Assembly: GCA_017379255.1 (NCBI GenBank) | Contig: JAFNWZ010000306.1 | Span: 1 to 11,812 of the forward strand | Length of the DNA: 11,812 nt | Origin: Akkermansia sp. | GTDB lineage: Bacteria > Verrucomicrobiota > Verrucomicrobiia > Verrucomicrobiales > Akkermansiaceae | Reading direction: 5' to 3' | In this document: one piece after another, positions 1 to 6,660 of the stretch | Layout of the letters: every line of letters begins with the position of its first letter | Position numbering within the stretch: the stretch's first letter is position 1 | Made by a program: the position numbers and the translations under genes | The notes under the pieces: model-generated | What the model saw: the letters and a program-made list of their open reading frames with translations, nothing else | The model's database searches: none | What the model was told of the DNA's origin: nothing

Positions 1-2150
1 ACCGCATGGTGAACTGGGATCCGGTGCTGCTCACCGCCCTTTCCGATGAGGAGGTTATCATGACCCCCTCCAAGAGCAAGCTCTACACCATCCGTTACAA
101 ACTGGCAGACGGCAGCGGCCAGCTGCTGGTTTCCACCACACGCCCGGAAACCATCATGGCCGACGTGGCCGTGGCCGTGAACCCGAAGGATCCGCGCTTT
201 GCCCACCTCATCGGCAAAACAGTTATCCGCCCGCTCTGCGAGGCTGAAATCCCGGTTATCGCCGATGACCATGTGGAAATCGAATTCGGCACCGGCGCGC
301 TGAAGATTACCCCCGCCCACGACCGCACCGACTTTGAGGTGGGCATGAAGAACAATCTCGAAATCATCGACGTGCTGACCGCCGATGGTCACATCAACTG
401 CCCCGGCTGCCCCGAGCTGCACGGGCTGGATCGCTTCGTGGCCCGCGAGAAATCCATTGAGCTCATCGAAGCCAAGGGGCTGCTCGAGAAGGTGGAGGAC
501 TACGAAAACAACGTAGGTATCTCCCAGCGTTCCGATGTACCGATTGAACCGCGCCTGAGCATGCAGTGGTTCCTGAAATACCCCTGCGTCAAGGAAGCCG
601 CGGAAGCCGTGGCCAATGGTGATATCGTATTCCGCCCTGCCCACTGGGCCAAGACCTATGCCCACTGGCTGGAGGGTATCCAGGACTGGTGCATTTCCCG
701 CCAGCTGTGGTGGGGACACCGCATCCCGGTCTGGTACAAGAAGGACAAGGCCGCCGAGCTGCAGGCCGCTACCAAGCTGGATGCAGCAGATGCCGCTGCC
801 GGTGATATCTATGTGGGCGTAGAGCCGCCCGCCGACCCTGAAAACTGGGTGCAGGATGAAGACGCGCTGGACACCTGGTTCAGCAGCTGGCTGTGGCCTT
901 TCTCCACCATGGACAAGGACTGCCTCGCCAAGTTCTACCCCACCAGCGACCTGGTGACAGGACCGGACATCATCTTCTTCTGGGTGGCCCGCATGATTAT
1001 GGCTGGTTACCGCTTTGCCGGCGGCAAGCCCTTCGGCAATGTGTTCTTCACCTCCATTGTGCGTGACCTGCTGGGCCGTAAGATGAGCAAGAGCCTGGGC
1101 AACAGCCCCGACCCGCTCGACCTCATTGCCAAGTACGGCGCAGACGGCCTGCGTTTCGGGCTCATGCGCATCGCCCCCACAGGCACAGACGTGAAGTTCG
1201 ACGAGAAGCAGATTGAAGAAGGCAAGAACTTTGCCAACAAGCTGTACAACGCCGCCCGCTTCCGCATGATGCAGGGTGCTGCCAGTACCGAGCCTGCTCC
1301 CCGGTTCACCGCCGTGCATATCGACATTCTTGCCAAGCTCAAGGAACTGCACGAAACCGTGGCCGAAGGTCTGGGCAAATACGAATTCAACACCTACACC
1401 CAGGCACTCTACTCCTTCTTCTGGAACGAATACTGCTCCCTCTTCCTGGAAGCCGTCAAGAACGACCTGCGCGAAGGCGATCCTGCCGTGAAGAACGCCA
1501 CGCTCTTCACCATGGATACCGTGCTGCGCCACTACCTGGCCCTGCTCGCCCCCATCATGCCGCACATTGCAGAAGAACTCTGGGCAAGCCTCGGTTTCAC
1601 CAAGGATGGTCAGCCGCTCATGAGCACTGAGCTGCCCAATGCAGATTCCCTGCTCTCCGGGCTGGACAGCACGGCCATTTCCAAGGCCCGTGCCACCGCC
1701 ACCGCCCTGTACGACACGGCAAACAAAGCACGCAACCTGAAAGCAGAATACAATCTTGCCACCAACCGCAAGGTCAAGTTTGTGCTCAAACCCGGCAGCG
1801 TGCCGGTAGATGAAGACCTGGCCTCCCGCCTGGCATTGCTGGCAGGTGCCCAGTCCGCTGAGCTGAACCGCGACTACGAAGCCCCCAAGGGCACTCCGAC
1901 GGCACTTACTCCGCTGGGTGAACTCTTCCTGCCGCTGGACGGTCTGGTGGATGTGGAAGCTGAGCGCACCCGCATCACCAAGGAACTCGAAAAGATGTCC
2001 AAGGAAATCGCCAAGAGCAAAGCCAAGCTGGGCAACGCCTCATTCGTAGACAGGGCTCCCGCCGCCGTGGTGGAGCAAGAACGAGCTCGCCTGACCGACT
2101 GGGAAGCCAAAACAACCCAGCTTGAAGCCATGCTGAACGCCCTCAGCTAA
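1..2150 (+). CDS. valS: Valine--tRNA ligase (ValRS), 5'-truncated
   Basis: Cytoplasmic class I aminoacyl-tRNA synthetase that charges tRNA-Val and hydrolyses mischarged Thr-tRNA. The reading frame is open at the window edge (first full codon at base 3), so the N-terminus with the HIGH motif lies outside. About 715 residues are present; ValRS is usually 880-950. Numbering from the Met at base 6: the CP1 editing domain has TTRPET (44-49) and GTGALKITPAHD (95-106); the catalytic core has WCISRQLWWGHRIPVWY, DTWFSSWLWPFS and the KMSKS loop (359-363, bases 1080-1094). A helical anticodon-binding domain follows, and the last 65 or so residues form the charged coiled-coil arm typical of ValRS. It ends in TAA 19 bases before the next gene, with no terminator visible between, so cotranscription is likely. 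The internal Met at base 6 is not the true start. Identity is secure. Confidence 0.98.
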   Translation, partial: RMVNWDPVLLTALSDEEVIMTPSKSKLYTIRYKLADGSGQLLVSTTRPETIMADVAVAVNPKDPRFAHLIGKTVIRPLCEAEIPVIADDHVEIEFGTGALKITPAHDRTDFEVGMKNNLEIIDVLTADGHINCPGCPELHGLDRFVAREKSIELIEAKGLLEKVEDYENNVGISQRSDVPIEPRLSMQWFLKYPCVKEAAEAVANGDIVFRPAHWAKTYAHWLEGIQDWCISRQLWWGHRIPVWYKKDKAAELQAATKLDAADAAAGDIYVGVEPPADPENWVQDEDALDTWFSSWLWPFSTMDKDCLAKFYPTSDLVTGPDIIFFWVARMIMAGYRFAGGKPFGNVFFTSIVRDLLGRKMSKSLGNSPDPLDLIAKYGADGLRFGLMRIAPTGTDVKFDEKQIEEGKNFANKLYNAARFRMMQGAASTEPAPRFTAVHIDILAKLKELHETVAEGLGKYEFNTYTQALYSFFWNEYCSLFLEAVKNDLREGDPAVKNATLFTMDTVLRHYLALLAPIMPHIAEELWASLGFTKDGQPLMSTELPNADSLLSGLDSTAISKARATATALYDTANKARNLKAEYNLATNRKVKFVLKPGSVPVDEDLASRLALLAGAQSAELNRDYEAPKGTPTALTPLGELFLPLDGLVDVEAERTRITKELEKMSKEIAKSKAKLGNASFVDRAPAAVVEQERARLTDWEAKTTQLEAMLNALS

Positions 2151-2169
2151 CCTTTCCAACCAAACAGAA

Positions 2170-2925
2170 ATGGACGAATCCCTTTTTCAACAGCTGACGG
2201 AGCAGGAAGTTTACGAGCTTTCCCTCTGTGGTATTTCCAGCGAAGCCCAACTCCTCAAAACAGATGTAAATACCATTCTGAAGGATTTGGCAACAGCTCA
2301 GGAATTCTTTCCCGATAAACACTTCTCGCTGACAAAAGAGAAGCTGGAGGCCCTCCTCGGGACTCAGGCCACCGTGGAAGCAACAGAAACAGCCGAAGCT
2401 GACAACGCAGACGAAGAGAACGAAGCAGACACCTTCAAGGTTGAAAATGTTGGTCCCACGACAGGATTCCGTCGTTCCTCCAGTGAACGGACCAGAAAGC
2501 AGATACAAAAAGCAAATAAGGCACACCAGAAAATCCTGCACAGTTCTGTGCGCACGTCTCACCCGTGGGGAGCTGTTTTTGCAGCCATGAGCATGCTGCT
2601 GCTTATTGTGCCCGCACTGTCCACAGTGGCGCTTTCATTCATGATGCTGACCGATTCCCTTCCTGGTATACCGCTGCCGGTTCTGGTGTTTGTCTTCATC
2701 ATTGCACCCTCCCTGCCATACCTGGTATTTTCCAGAACAGCGCATTGCCCGGTCTGCCACATCCGCATATTCTCATTTGGCAATTATACGAGAAACCGCG
2801 CCGCGCACTACATTCCCGGGCTTGGGCACAACGCAGCTACAGCCCTCAACCTCTTGTTCAAATTCCGGTTCATCTGCCCCGGCTGCGGTACCCCGGTCCG
2901 GCTGACTCGTAGCAAATCCAAATAA
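2170..2925 (+). CDS. Two-helix membrane protein with paired CxxC zinc-ribbon-like motif, function unknown
   Basis: I do not recognise a named function. The 251 residues fall into clear parts. Residues 1-64 are a helical cytoplasmic-looking segment whose pattern (short helix, Gly-Ile turn, repeated Leu/Asp spacing) loosely recalls helix-hairpin-helix/DUF4332-type modules; that is inference. Residues 68-90 are a strongly acidic linker and 100-128 a basic stretch. Two hydrophobic helices lie at about 134-158 and 167-188. The C-terminal part carries CPVC (193-196) and CPGC (236-239), 40 residues apart, a likely zinc-binding pair with a short hydrophobic stretch before the second knuckle. The start is the ATG 19 bases after valS; no Shine-Dalgarno is visible. 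It sits between valS and a small secreted protein, probably in one transcript, but the neighbours do not reveal its role. A genuine gene is likely because of the domain structure and tight spacing. Confidence 0.85.
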   Translation: MDESLFQQLTEQEVYELSLCGISSEAQLLKTDVNTILKDLATAQEFFPDKHFSLTKEKLEALLGTQATVEATETAEADNADEENEADTFKVENVGPTTGFRRSSSERTRKQIQKANKAHQKILHSSVRTSHPWGAVFAAMSMLLLIVPALSTVALSFMMLTDSLPGIPLPVLVFVFIIAPSLPYLVFSRTAHCPVCHIRIFSFGNYTRNRAAHYIPGLGHNAATALNLLFKFRFICPGCGTPVRLTRSKSK

Positions 2926-2949
2926 ACACAGGCACCAGCTCATCCGTTC

Positions 2950-3348
2950 ATGAGAAATTATCTGTTTGCCATCGCGCTCGGGGTGGGCATTCTGGGAAAT
3001 GCTGCGCAGGCCATGCCGACCAACCATGTTGACATGACCAGCGCCATTCTCGATTTTCTCTCCCGCACTGAACTCTGCCTCAATTCCTGTCGGGATACCG
3101 CCTCTGTGGCAGAGGCAGTATCCCAGCTCAATCAGCTCAAACAGGAATGTGCTCAGCTTGTGGAAACACAGCGACAGCTCCCTGAACCCACCGTGCAGGA
3201 CTACATGGCTGTGCAGAGCAAAATGGAGGCATTCAACACACTCTGGGCTGCCATCCGCAACCATATTGAGCGCATGGAGCAGGAGCAGCTTCTCACCCCG
3301 GAACTCCGCGAAATCCTCCATATCTCGCCCTCTTCCCCCAAAAATTAA
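2950..3348 (+). CDS. Small secreted helical protein, function unknown
   Basis: Unrecognised 132-residue protein. Residues 1-21 are a classical Sec signal peptide (basic MRN, hydrophobic core, cleavage after AQA), so the mature protein of about 111 residues should be in the periplasm or outside. The remainder is predicted almost wholly alpha-helical: heptad-like Leu/Gln-rich stretches around 55-80 and an amphipathic helix around 88-115. It contains two cysteines six residues apart (CLNSC near residues 43-47) that could form a disulfide or bind a metal. It begins 24 bases after the zinc-ribbon protein and has no Shine-Dalgarno. It is the last gene of the valS run; a 182-base gap follows. Helical periplasmic chaperone-like or structural roles are possible, but nothing in the sequence decides. 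Confidence 0.8.
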   Translation: MRNYLFAIALGVGILGNAAQAMPTNHVDMTSAILDFLSRTELCLNSCRDTASVAEAVSQLNQLKQECAQLVETQRQLPEPTVQDYMAVQSKMEAFNTLWAAIRNHIERMEQEQLLTPELREILHISPSSPKN

Positions 3349-3376
3349 CATACTATCCGTCTGTTCTCAAAAGTTT

Positions 3377-3404
3377 TTTACAGCAGATAAACACAAGATA
3401 TAGT
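3377..3404 (+). promoter_or_regulatory. Candidate distal sigma-70-type promoter upstream of marR
   Basis: TTTACA (3377-3382), a 16-base spacer and TATAGT (3399-3404) in an AT-rich stretch just after the end of the preceding gene. A transcript from here would carry a leader of about 120 bases before marR. It may be an alternative to the closer promoter at 3477-3504. Sequence resemblance only. Confidence 0.4.
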
Positions 3405-3476
3405 ATCATTTTTTCAAAACTGCCACCACATTCACCAACGAGGCAGAAACGCTTAGGAGAGGCTGAAATTTTGGGC

Positions 3477-3504
3477 TTGCAAAAATTACGCAAAGCCGTA
3501 ATAT
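3477..3504 (+). promoter_or_regulatory. Candidate proximal promoter of marR
   Basis: TTGCAA (3477-3482), 16 bases, then TAATAT (3499-3504), ending 26 bases before the marR ATG. The hexamers match the sigma-70 consensus at four or more positions each. A perfect inverted repeat sits in the spacer and overlaps the -10, the usual position for a repressor site. Confidence 0.5.
3485..3502 (+). promoter_or_regulatory. Candidate MarR operator palindrome
   Basis: Perfect inverted repeat ATTACG (3485-3490), N6, CGTAAT (3497-3502). The 18-base span with half-sites centred 12 bases apart suits a dimeric winged-helix regulator, and MarR proteins commonly repress their own promoter by binding such sites. 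It lies 28 bases before a marR-family gene and overlaps the -10 box. Autoregulation is inferred from position. Confidence 0.5.
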
Positions 3505-3530
3505 CGTGACTGAACAGCCCATTTCCGATA

Positions 3531-4004
3531 ATGAGTAAAGCACCGTTCTCTCCTACAGAAAATCAGCACGAGCAGGATGTCCAGAACCTGACGGACTTTG
3601 TCCTTTTCTCCCAGCGCAGCTGCATTCTACGCCTTTCCCCGGAGCTGACCAAAGGCAAGATTTCGTTCCCGCAGTTTTTCCTGCTGGCGTATCTGGATGA
3701 AGAGGAATGCCTCTCGATGAGCAATATTGCCAGGATGATGGGGCACTCCACAGCCGCTGCCACCGGCATGATTGACAAGTTACAGGAACTGGGGCATCTG
3801 AAGCGCTATACCGCCGCCGCAGACCGCCGCAAAATCATGGTACGCATCACCGAACAGGGGCGTGCGCTTGTCGCCCAGATGCGCAGCAACATTGCCACAG
3901 ACCTGGCCCAGATGATGAGCCGGGAAGACAGCACCACCCCGGTGGGCAGCGCCCGGCGGATCATCTCCCGCCGCGCAGCAGCCGCGCGTAAGAATCAGGC
4001 TTAA
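3531..4004 (+). CDS. MarR-family winged helix-turn-helix transcriptional regulator
   Basis: DNA-binding regulator of 157 residues, a normal length for MarR. An N-terminal dimerisation helix spans about 12-35. The winged helix runs from about 44 to 112: a scaffold helix (47-58), then SMSNIARMMG and the recognition helix at about 73-87 with STAAATGMIDKL, then the wing with the family-typical DRR (98-100) followed by a beta strand. A C-terminal helix closes the dimer domain, and the last 15 residues are very basic (Arg/Ala-rich), which may add DNA contacts. No ligand can be deduced. It is first in a run with pgeF-like, folate cyclo-ligase, miaB and transglutaminase genes; the next gene starts 19 bases later. 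A palindrome in its own promoter suggests autoregulation. The ATG has no Shine-Dalgarno but gives the expected N-terminus. Confidence 0.92.
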   Translation: MSKAPFSPTENQHEQDVQNLTDFVLFSQRSCILRLSPELTKGKISFPQFFLLAYLDEEECLSMSNIARMMGHSTAAATGMIDKLQELGHLKRYTAAADRRKIMVRITEQGRALVAQMRSNIATDLAQMMSREDSTTPVGSARRIISRRAAAARKNQA

Positions 4005-4023
4005 AACAATACCACTCCCATCC

Positions 4024-4707
4024 ATGAGCAACTATTCCCCCGATTATCTGCAAGCCCTCAACAAATACCCGGAAAACTTTGCGCGTTTCATTACCCGCAT
4101 TCCGGGCATTGCCACCACCACCGACCGCGCCGCCGTCATCTCTGCCCTGACCCCCACACACGAGGCCGTGCTCCGCGAAAGCGGCATCGAGCCCAAAATG
4201 CTGCGGCGCGCCCAGCAGGTGCATGGCAACAAGGTTGCCCTGGTAGGCGATATAGGCTGTTCATACCCCGTGGAAGGGGTGGATGGCCTGTTCTGCGGAG
4301 GCAAGGCAGACTGCTGCCTGGGCATCTATGTGGCAGACTGTGCCGCCGTCTGGATTTACGACACCGTGACCCAGAGCCGCGCGCTGGTGCATTCCGGCAA
4401 GGCCGGCACCCAGCAGAACATTGTGGGTGAAACGCTGAAATCCATGTACAAGGTGCTGGGAGTCAACGCAGGGGACTGCATCGCCGTCATCTCCCCCTGT
4501 ATCCGTCCTCCTCATTACGAAGTCGATATCGTAACGATGATTAAGCAGCAGCTGTCAGATGCCGGTATCGCCGCAGAAAACATCATCGACAGCGGTCTTG
4601 ACACCGCTGCCGACCTGGAAACTTTCTATTCCTACCGCGTGAAGAAAGGCAACACCGGTCGCATGCTCGCCCTCTTCGGGCGCAATCCCGGCTTCGATGC
4701 CGAATAA
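4024..4707 (+). CDS. PgeF/YfiH-type laccase-domain protein (purine nucleoside phosphorylase family), variant
   Basis: Cytoplasmic protein of the multicopper-oxidase-fold 'laccase domain' family (E. coli YfiH, B. subtilis YlmD). Family members have been reported as purine nucleoside phosphorylase/adenosine deaminase enzymes and as peptidoglycan-editing factor PgeF. The 227 residues match the usual length. The three metal ligands are recognisable: His67 (QQVHG), Cys106 (VADC) and His123 (LVHSG), spaced like H71/C107/H124 of YfiH. The segments SPCIRPPHYEVD (158-169) and FYSYRVKKGNTGRMLALF near the C-terminus also fit. It differs in having HSGKAG where most members have HAGWRG, so it may belong to a divergent subfamily with altered substrate use. 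It follows marR by 19 bases and precedes the cyclo-ligase by 3 bases, so it is almost certainly cotranscribed. No Shine-Dalgarno is seen. Confidence 0.85.
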   Translation: MSNYSPDYLQALNKYPENFARFITRIPGIATTTDRAAVISALTPTHEAVLRESGIEPKMLRRAQQVHGNKVALVGDIGCSYPVEGVDGLFCGGKADCCLGIYVADCAAVWIYDTVTQSRALVHSGKAGTQQNIVGETLKSMYKVLGVNAGDCIAVISPCIRPPHYEVDIVTMIKQQLSDAGIAAENIIDSGLDTAADLETFYSYRVKKGNTGRMLALFGRNPGFDAE

Positions 4708-4710
4708 CCC

Positions 4711-5259
4711 ATGCCCATCACCAAACAGGAACTGCGCCGGGAGGCACTGCAGCGGCTCAAAGCCGCGGCGCTGGCCGACCCGGCGCAGTTGCGTTCTGCA
4801 ACGCTTCGCCGGAAACTGGCTGCCGTTCTGGGCGGGCACTCACGGTGCGTAGCCATCTACGCACCACTTCCGCACGAAATCAACCTGTTGCCCCTGCTCC
4901 GCGAATACCCGCAGCACCGGTACGTTTTCCCCCTCTGCCTGCCGGGCCGTCAGCTGCAATTCCGGCACGTGCTCTCACCGGAGCGAGATTTAATCCCCGG
5001 GGCCATGAATATCCCGGAACCGGCAGCACACACCACCATCGTCCCGCCGGAGGAAATAGACATCCTCATCGTCCCCGGTGTGGCGTTCACCCGTAGCGGA
5101 GCCCGTCTGGGCTACGGAGGCGGGTATTATGACCGCTTCATCCCCCGGTGCACCCGGGCCCGGGTACTGGCACTTGCCTTTGAGGAACAACTGGTCGCAG
5201 AAATACCTGCCGAGCCGCACGACCTGTACATTCCTGAGCTGATTACGCCGTTGACTTGA
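4711..5259 (+). CDS. fau: 5-formyltetrahydrofolate cyclo-ligase
   Basis: Cytosolic ATP-dependent enzyme (MTHFS, E. coli Fau/YgfA) that converts 5-formyl-THF to 5,10-methenyl-THF, returning stored folate to one-carbon metabolism. Length is 182 residues, normal for the family. Visible signatures: LPHEINLLPLL (53-63) in the folate/ATP region, VPGVAFTRSG (121-130), the hallmark RLGYGGGYYDRF (132-143) that binds nucleotide phosphate, and a C-terminal PHD...ITP (169-180). It starts three bases after the pgeF-like stop codon with no Shine-Dalgarno, which implies transcriptional and probably translational coupling. A 42-base gap with a possible separate promoter separates it from miaB. A 14-base perfect palindrome inside the gene (5152-5165) looks fortuitous. 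Confidence 0.95.
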   Translation: MPITKQELRREALQRLKAAALADPAQLRSATLRRKLAAVLGGHSRCVAIYAPLPHEINLLPLLREYPQHRYVFPLCLPGRQLQFRHVLSPERDLIPGAMNIPEPAAHTTIVPPEEIDILIVPGVAFTRSGARLGYGGGYYDRFIPRCTRARVLALAFEEQLVAEIPAEPHDLYIPELITPLT

Positions 5260-5266
5260 ATTGGGC

Positions 5267-5295
5267 TTTCCATCTGCGCGCAGGTGTGTTAGCAT
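5267..5295 (+). promoter_or_regulatory. Candidate promoter for miaB placing the start at or near the 5' end
   Basis: TTTCCA (5267-5272), a 17-base spacer and TAGCAT (5290-5295). The miaB ATG begins only 6 bases after the -10, so transcription starting 6-8 bases downstream would give a leaderless or nearly leaderless mRNA. The spacer holds a 10-base palindrome, CTGCGCGCAG (5274-5283). The -35 is weak. Read-through from the upstream gene is an alternative. Confidence 0.35.
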
Positions 5296-5301
5296 ACCCG
5301 C

Positions 5302-6660
5302 ATGCCGAGTGTGTTGATTAAAACCTATGGATGCCAGATGAATGAACGGGACTCCGAGCAGGTAGCAAGCATGTTCCTTGCCGGAGGTTACGAACTGACC
5401 ACGGATGAGGCCGCGGCCGATGTCATCCTGATTAACACCTGCTCCGTGCGCGAAAAGGCAGAATTGAAAGCCCTCGGCAAAATGGGACTTCTCTGCGCCC
5501 GTCCCACAGCCAAACCCTGGGTCGTGTACGGGTTCATGGGCTGCATGTGCCAGAGCCGCGCCGCCTCCCTTTTCCGAGATGTTCCCCGGCTCGACATCGT
5601 AACCGGCACGCAGCAATACCACAACGTATATAAACTCTGCAACCGCCTGCTGCGCAGCCGCCTGGGGCAGCCCGCATTCGAACCCATCCGCCGCGGGGCC
5701 CACATCTGCGCCACCCAGCAGGAGGAAGGGTTCCAGAACGCCATCCGCGACCACCTTCCCCCTGCAGGAAACTGCACGGCTTTTGTCTCCATCATGCAGG
5801 GGTGCGAAATGCGCTGCTCCTACTGCATTGTGCCCAGCACCCGCGGCTCCGAATGCAGCCGACCTGCAGCAGATATTCTGCAGGAAGTGCGCGAGCTGGT
5901 AGACCGCGGTGTCAAGGAAGTCACCCTTCTGGGGCAAATCGTGAACCGTTACGGCAAAGATGAACCCGTCATCAATGGCCGCGGCGCCTTTGTCCGTCTC
6001 CTGGAGCAGCTCAACGATATGGACGGGCTGGAACGCATCCGTTTCACCAGCCCGCATCCCATCGGCTTCCGCCAGGATCTTGTGAATGCATACACCTACC
6101 TGCCGAAACTCTGCAGCCACATCCACTTCCCCATGCAGAGCGGCAGCGACCGCATTCTGCAGCTCATGCGCCGCCCGTATAAGAACGAGAAGTACCTCAG
6201 ACTCTGCGAAGCCATGCGTGAGGCGCGCCCGGATCTGGCCATCACCACCGATATCATCGTGGGATTCCCCGGTGAAACGCACGAGGACTACCTCGAAACA
6301 AAGGCAGCGGTGGAACGCATCCAGTTCGACAACGCCTTCGTGTTCCAATACTCCCCGCGGCGTGACACCGTGGCCGCCGCCATGGATAACCAGATTTGCC
6401 TGCGCGTCAAGGAAGAACGCAACCACGACCTGCTCGAGACAGTCAACCGCATCGCCGTAGCGCGGAATCAGGCACTGGTGGGCACGCAGCAGACCATTCT
6501 GGTGGAAGGGCCCAGCAAGAACAATCCGGAACGCCTGCAAGGCCGCACCTCGCAGAACAAACCGGTCATCATCCCCGGCGGCACAGCCGAAGTGGGTACG
6601 CTCGTTCCTGTACGCATCGCCGAATGCACGGGGTTCACCCTCTACGGTGAAGTAGAATGA
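5302..6660 (+). CDS. miaB: tRNA-2-methylthio-N6-dimethylallyladenosine synthase MiaB
   Basis: Radical-SAM methylthiotransferase that adds the 2-methylthio group to i6A37 of tRNAs reading UNN codons. It uses two [4Fe-4S] clusters, and 452 residues is a typical length. The N-terminal UPF0004 domain has the auxiliary-cluster cysteines Cys11 (YGCQMN), Cys47 (NTCSVRE) and Cys81 (GFMGCM). The radical-SAM motif is CEMRCSYC (Cys168, Cys172, Cys175) followed by IVPSTRG. Further MiaB-like segments are TLLGQ (208-212), SPHP, HFPMQSGSDRIL and DIIVGFPGET. A C-terminal TRAM domain (about 385-450) ends in GFTLYGEV. The MiaB rather than MtaB/RimO assignment rests on YGCQMN and the overall pattern. One oddity is GQI where GQN is usual (Ile213). 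Its stop overlaps the next start (ATGA, 6657-6660). The start has no Shine-Dalgarno and may be leaderless. Confidence 0.95.
   Translation: MPSVLIKTYGCQMNERDSEQVASMFLAGGYELTTDEAAADVILINTCSVREKAELKALGKMGLLCARPTAKPWVVYGFMGCMCQSRAASLFRDVPRLDIVTGTQQYHNVYKLCNRLLRSRLGQPAFEPIRRGAHICATQQEEGFQNAIRDHLPPAGNCTAFVSIMQGCEMRCSYCIVPSTRGSECSRPAADILQEVRELVDRGVKEVTLLGQIVNRYGKDEPVINGRGAFVRLLEQLNDMDGLERIRFTSPHPIGFRQDLVNAYTYLPKLCSHIHFPMQSGSDRILQLMRRPYKNEKYLRLCEAMREARPDLAITTDIIVGFPGETHEDYLETKAAVERIQFDNAFVFQYSPRRDTVAAAMDNQICLRVKEERNHDLLETVNRIAVARNQALVGTQQTILVEGPSKNNPERLQGRTSQNKPVIIPGGTAEVGTLVPVRIAECTGFTLYGEVE

Noticed and set aside
3349..3530. Possible terminator or small gene in the gap after the small secreted protein
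   Set aside because: No stem followed by a T-run could be found, and the short frames there lack a start context; only promoter-like elements and the palindrome are supported.
5152..5165. Perfect 14-base palindrome ACCCGGGCCCGGGT
   Set aside because: It lies inside the folate cyclo-ligase gene and is explained by consecutive Thr-Arg-Ala-Arg-Val codons; nothing nearby suggests a regulatory role.
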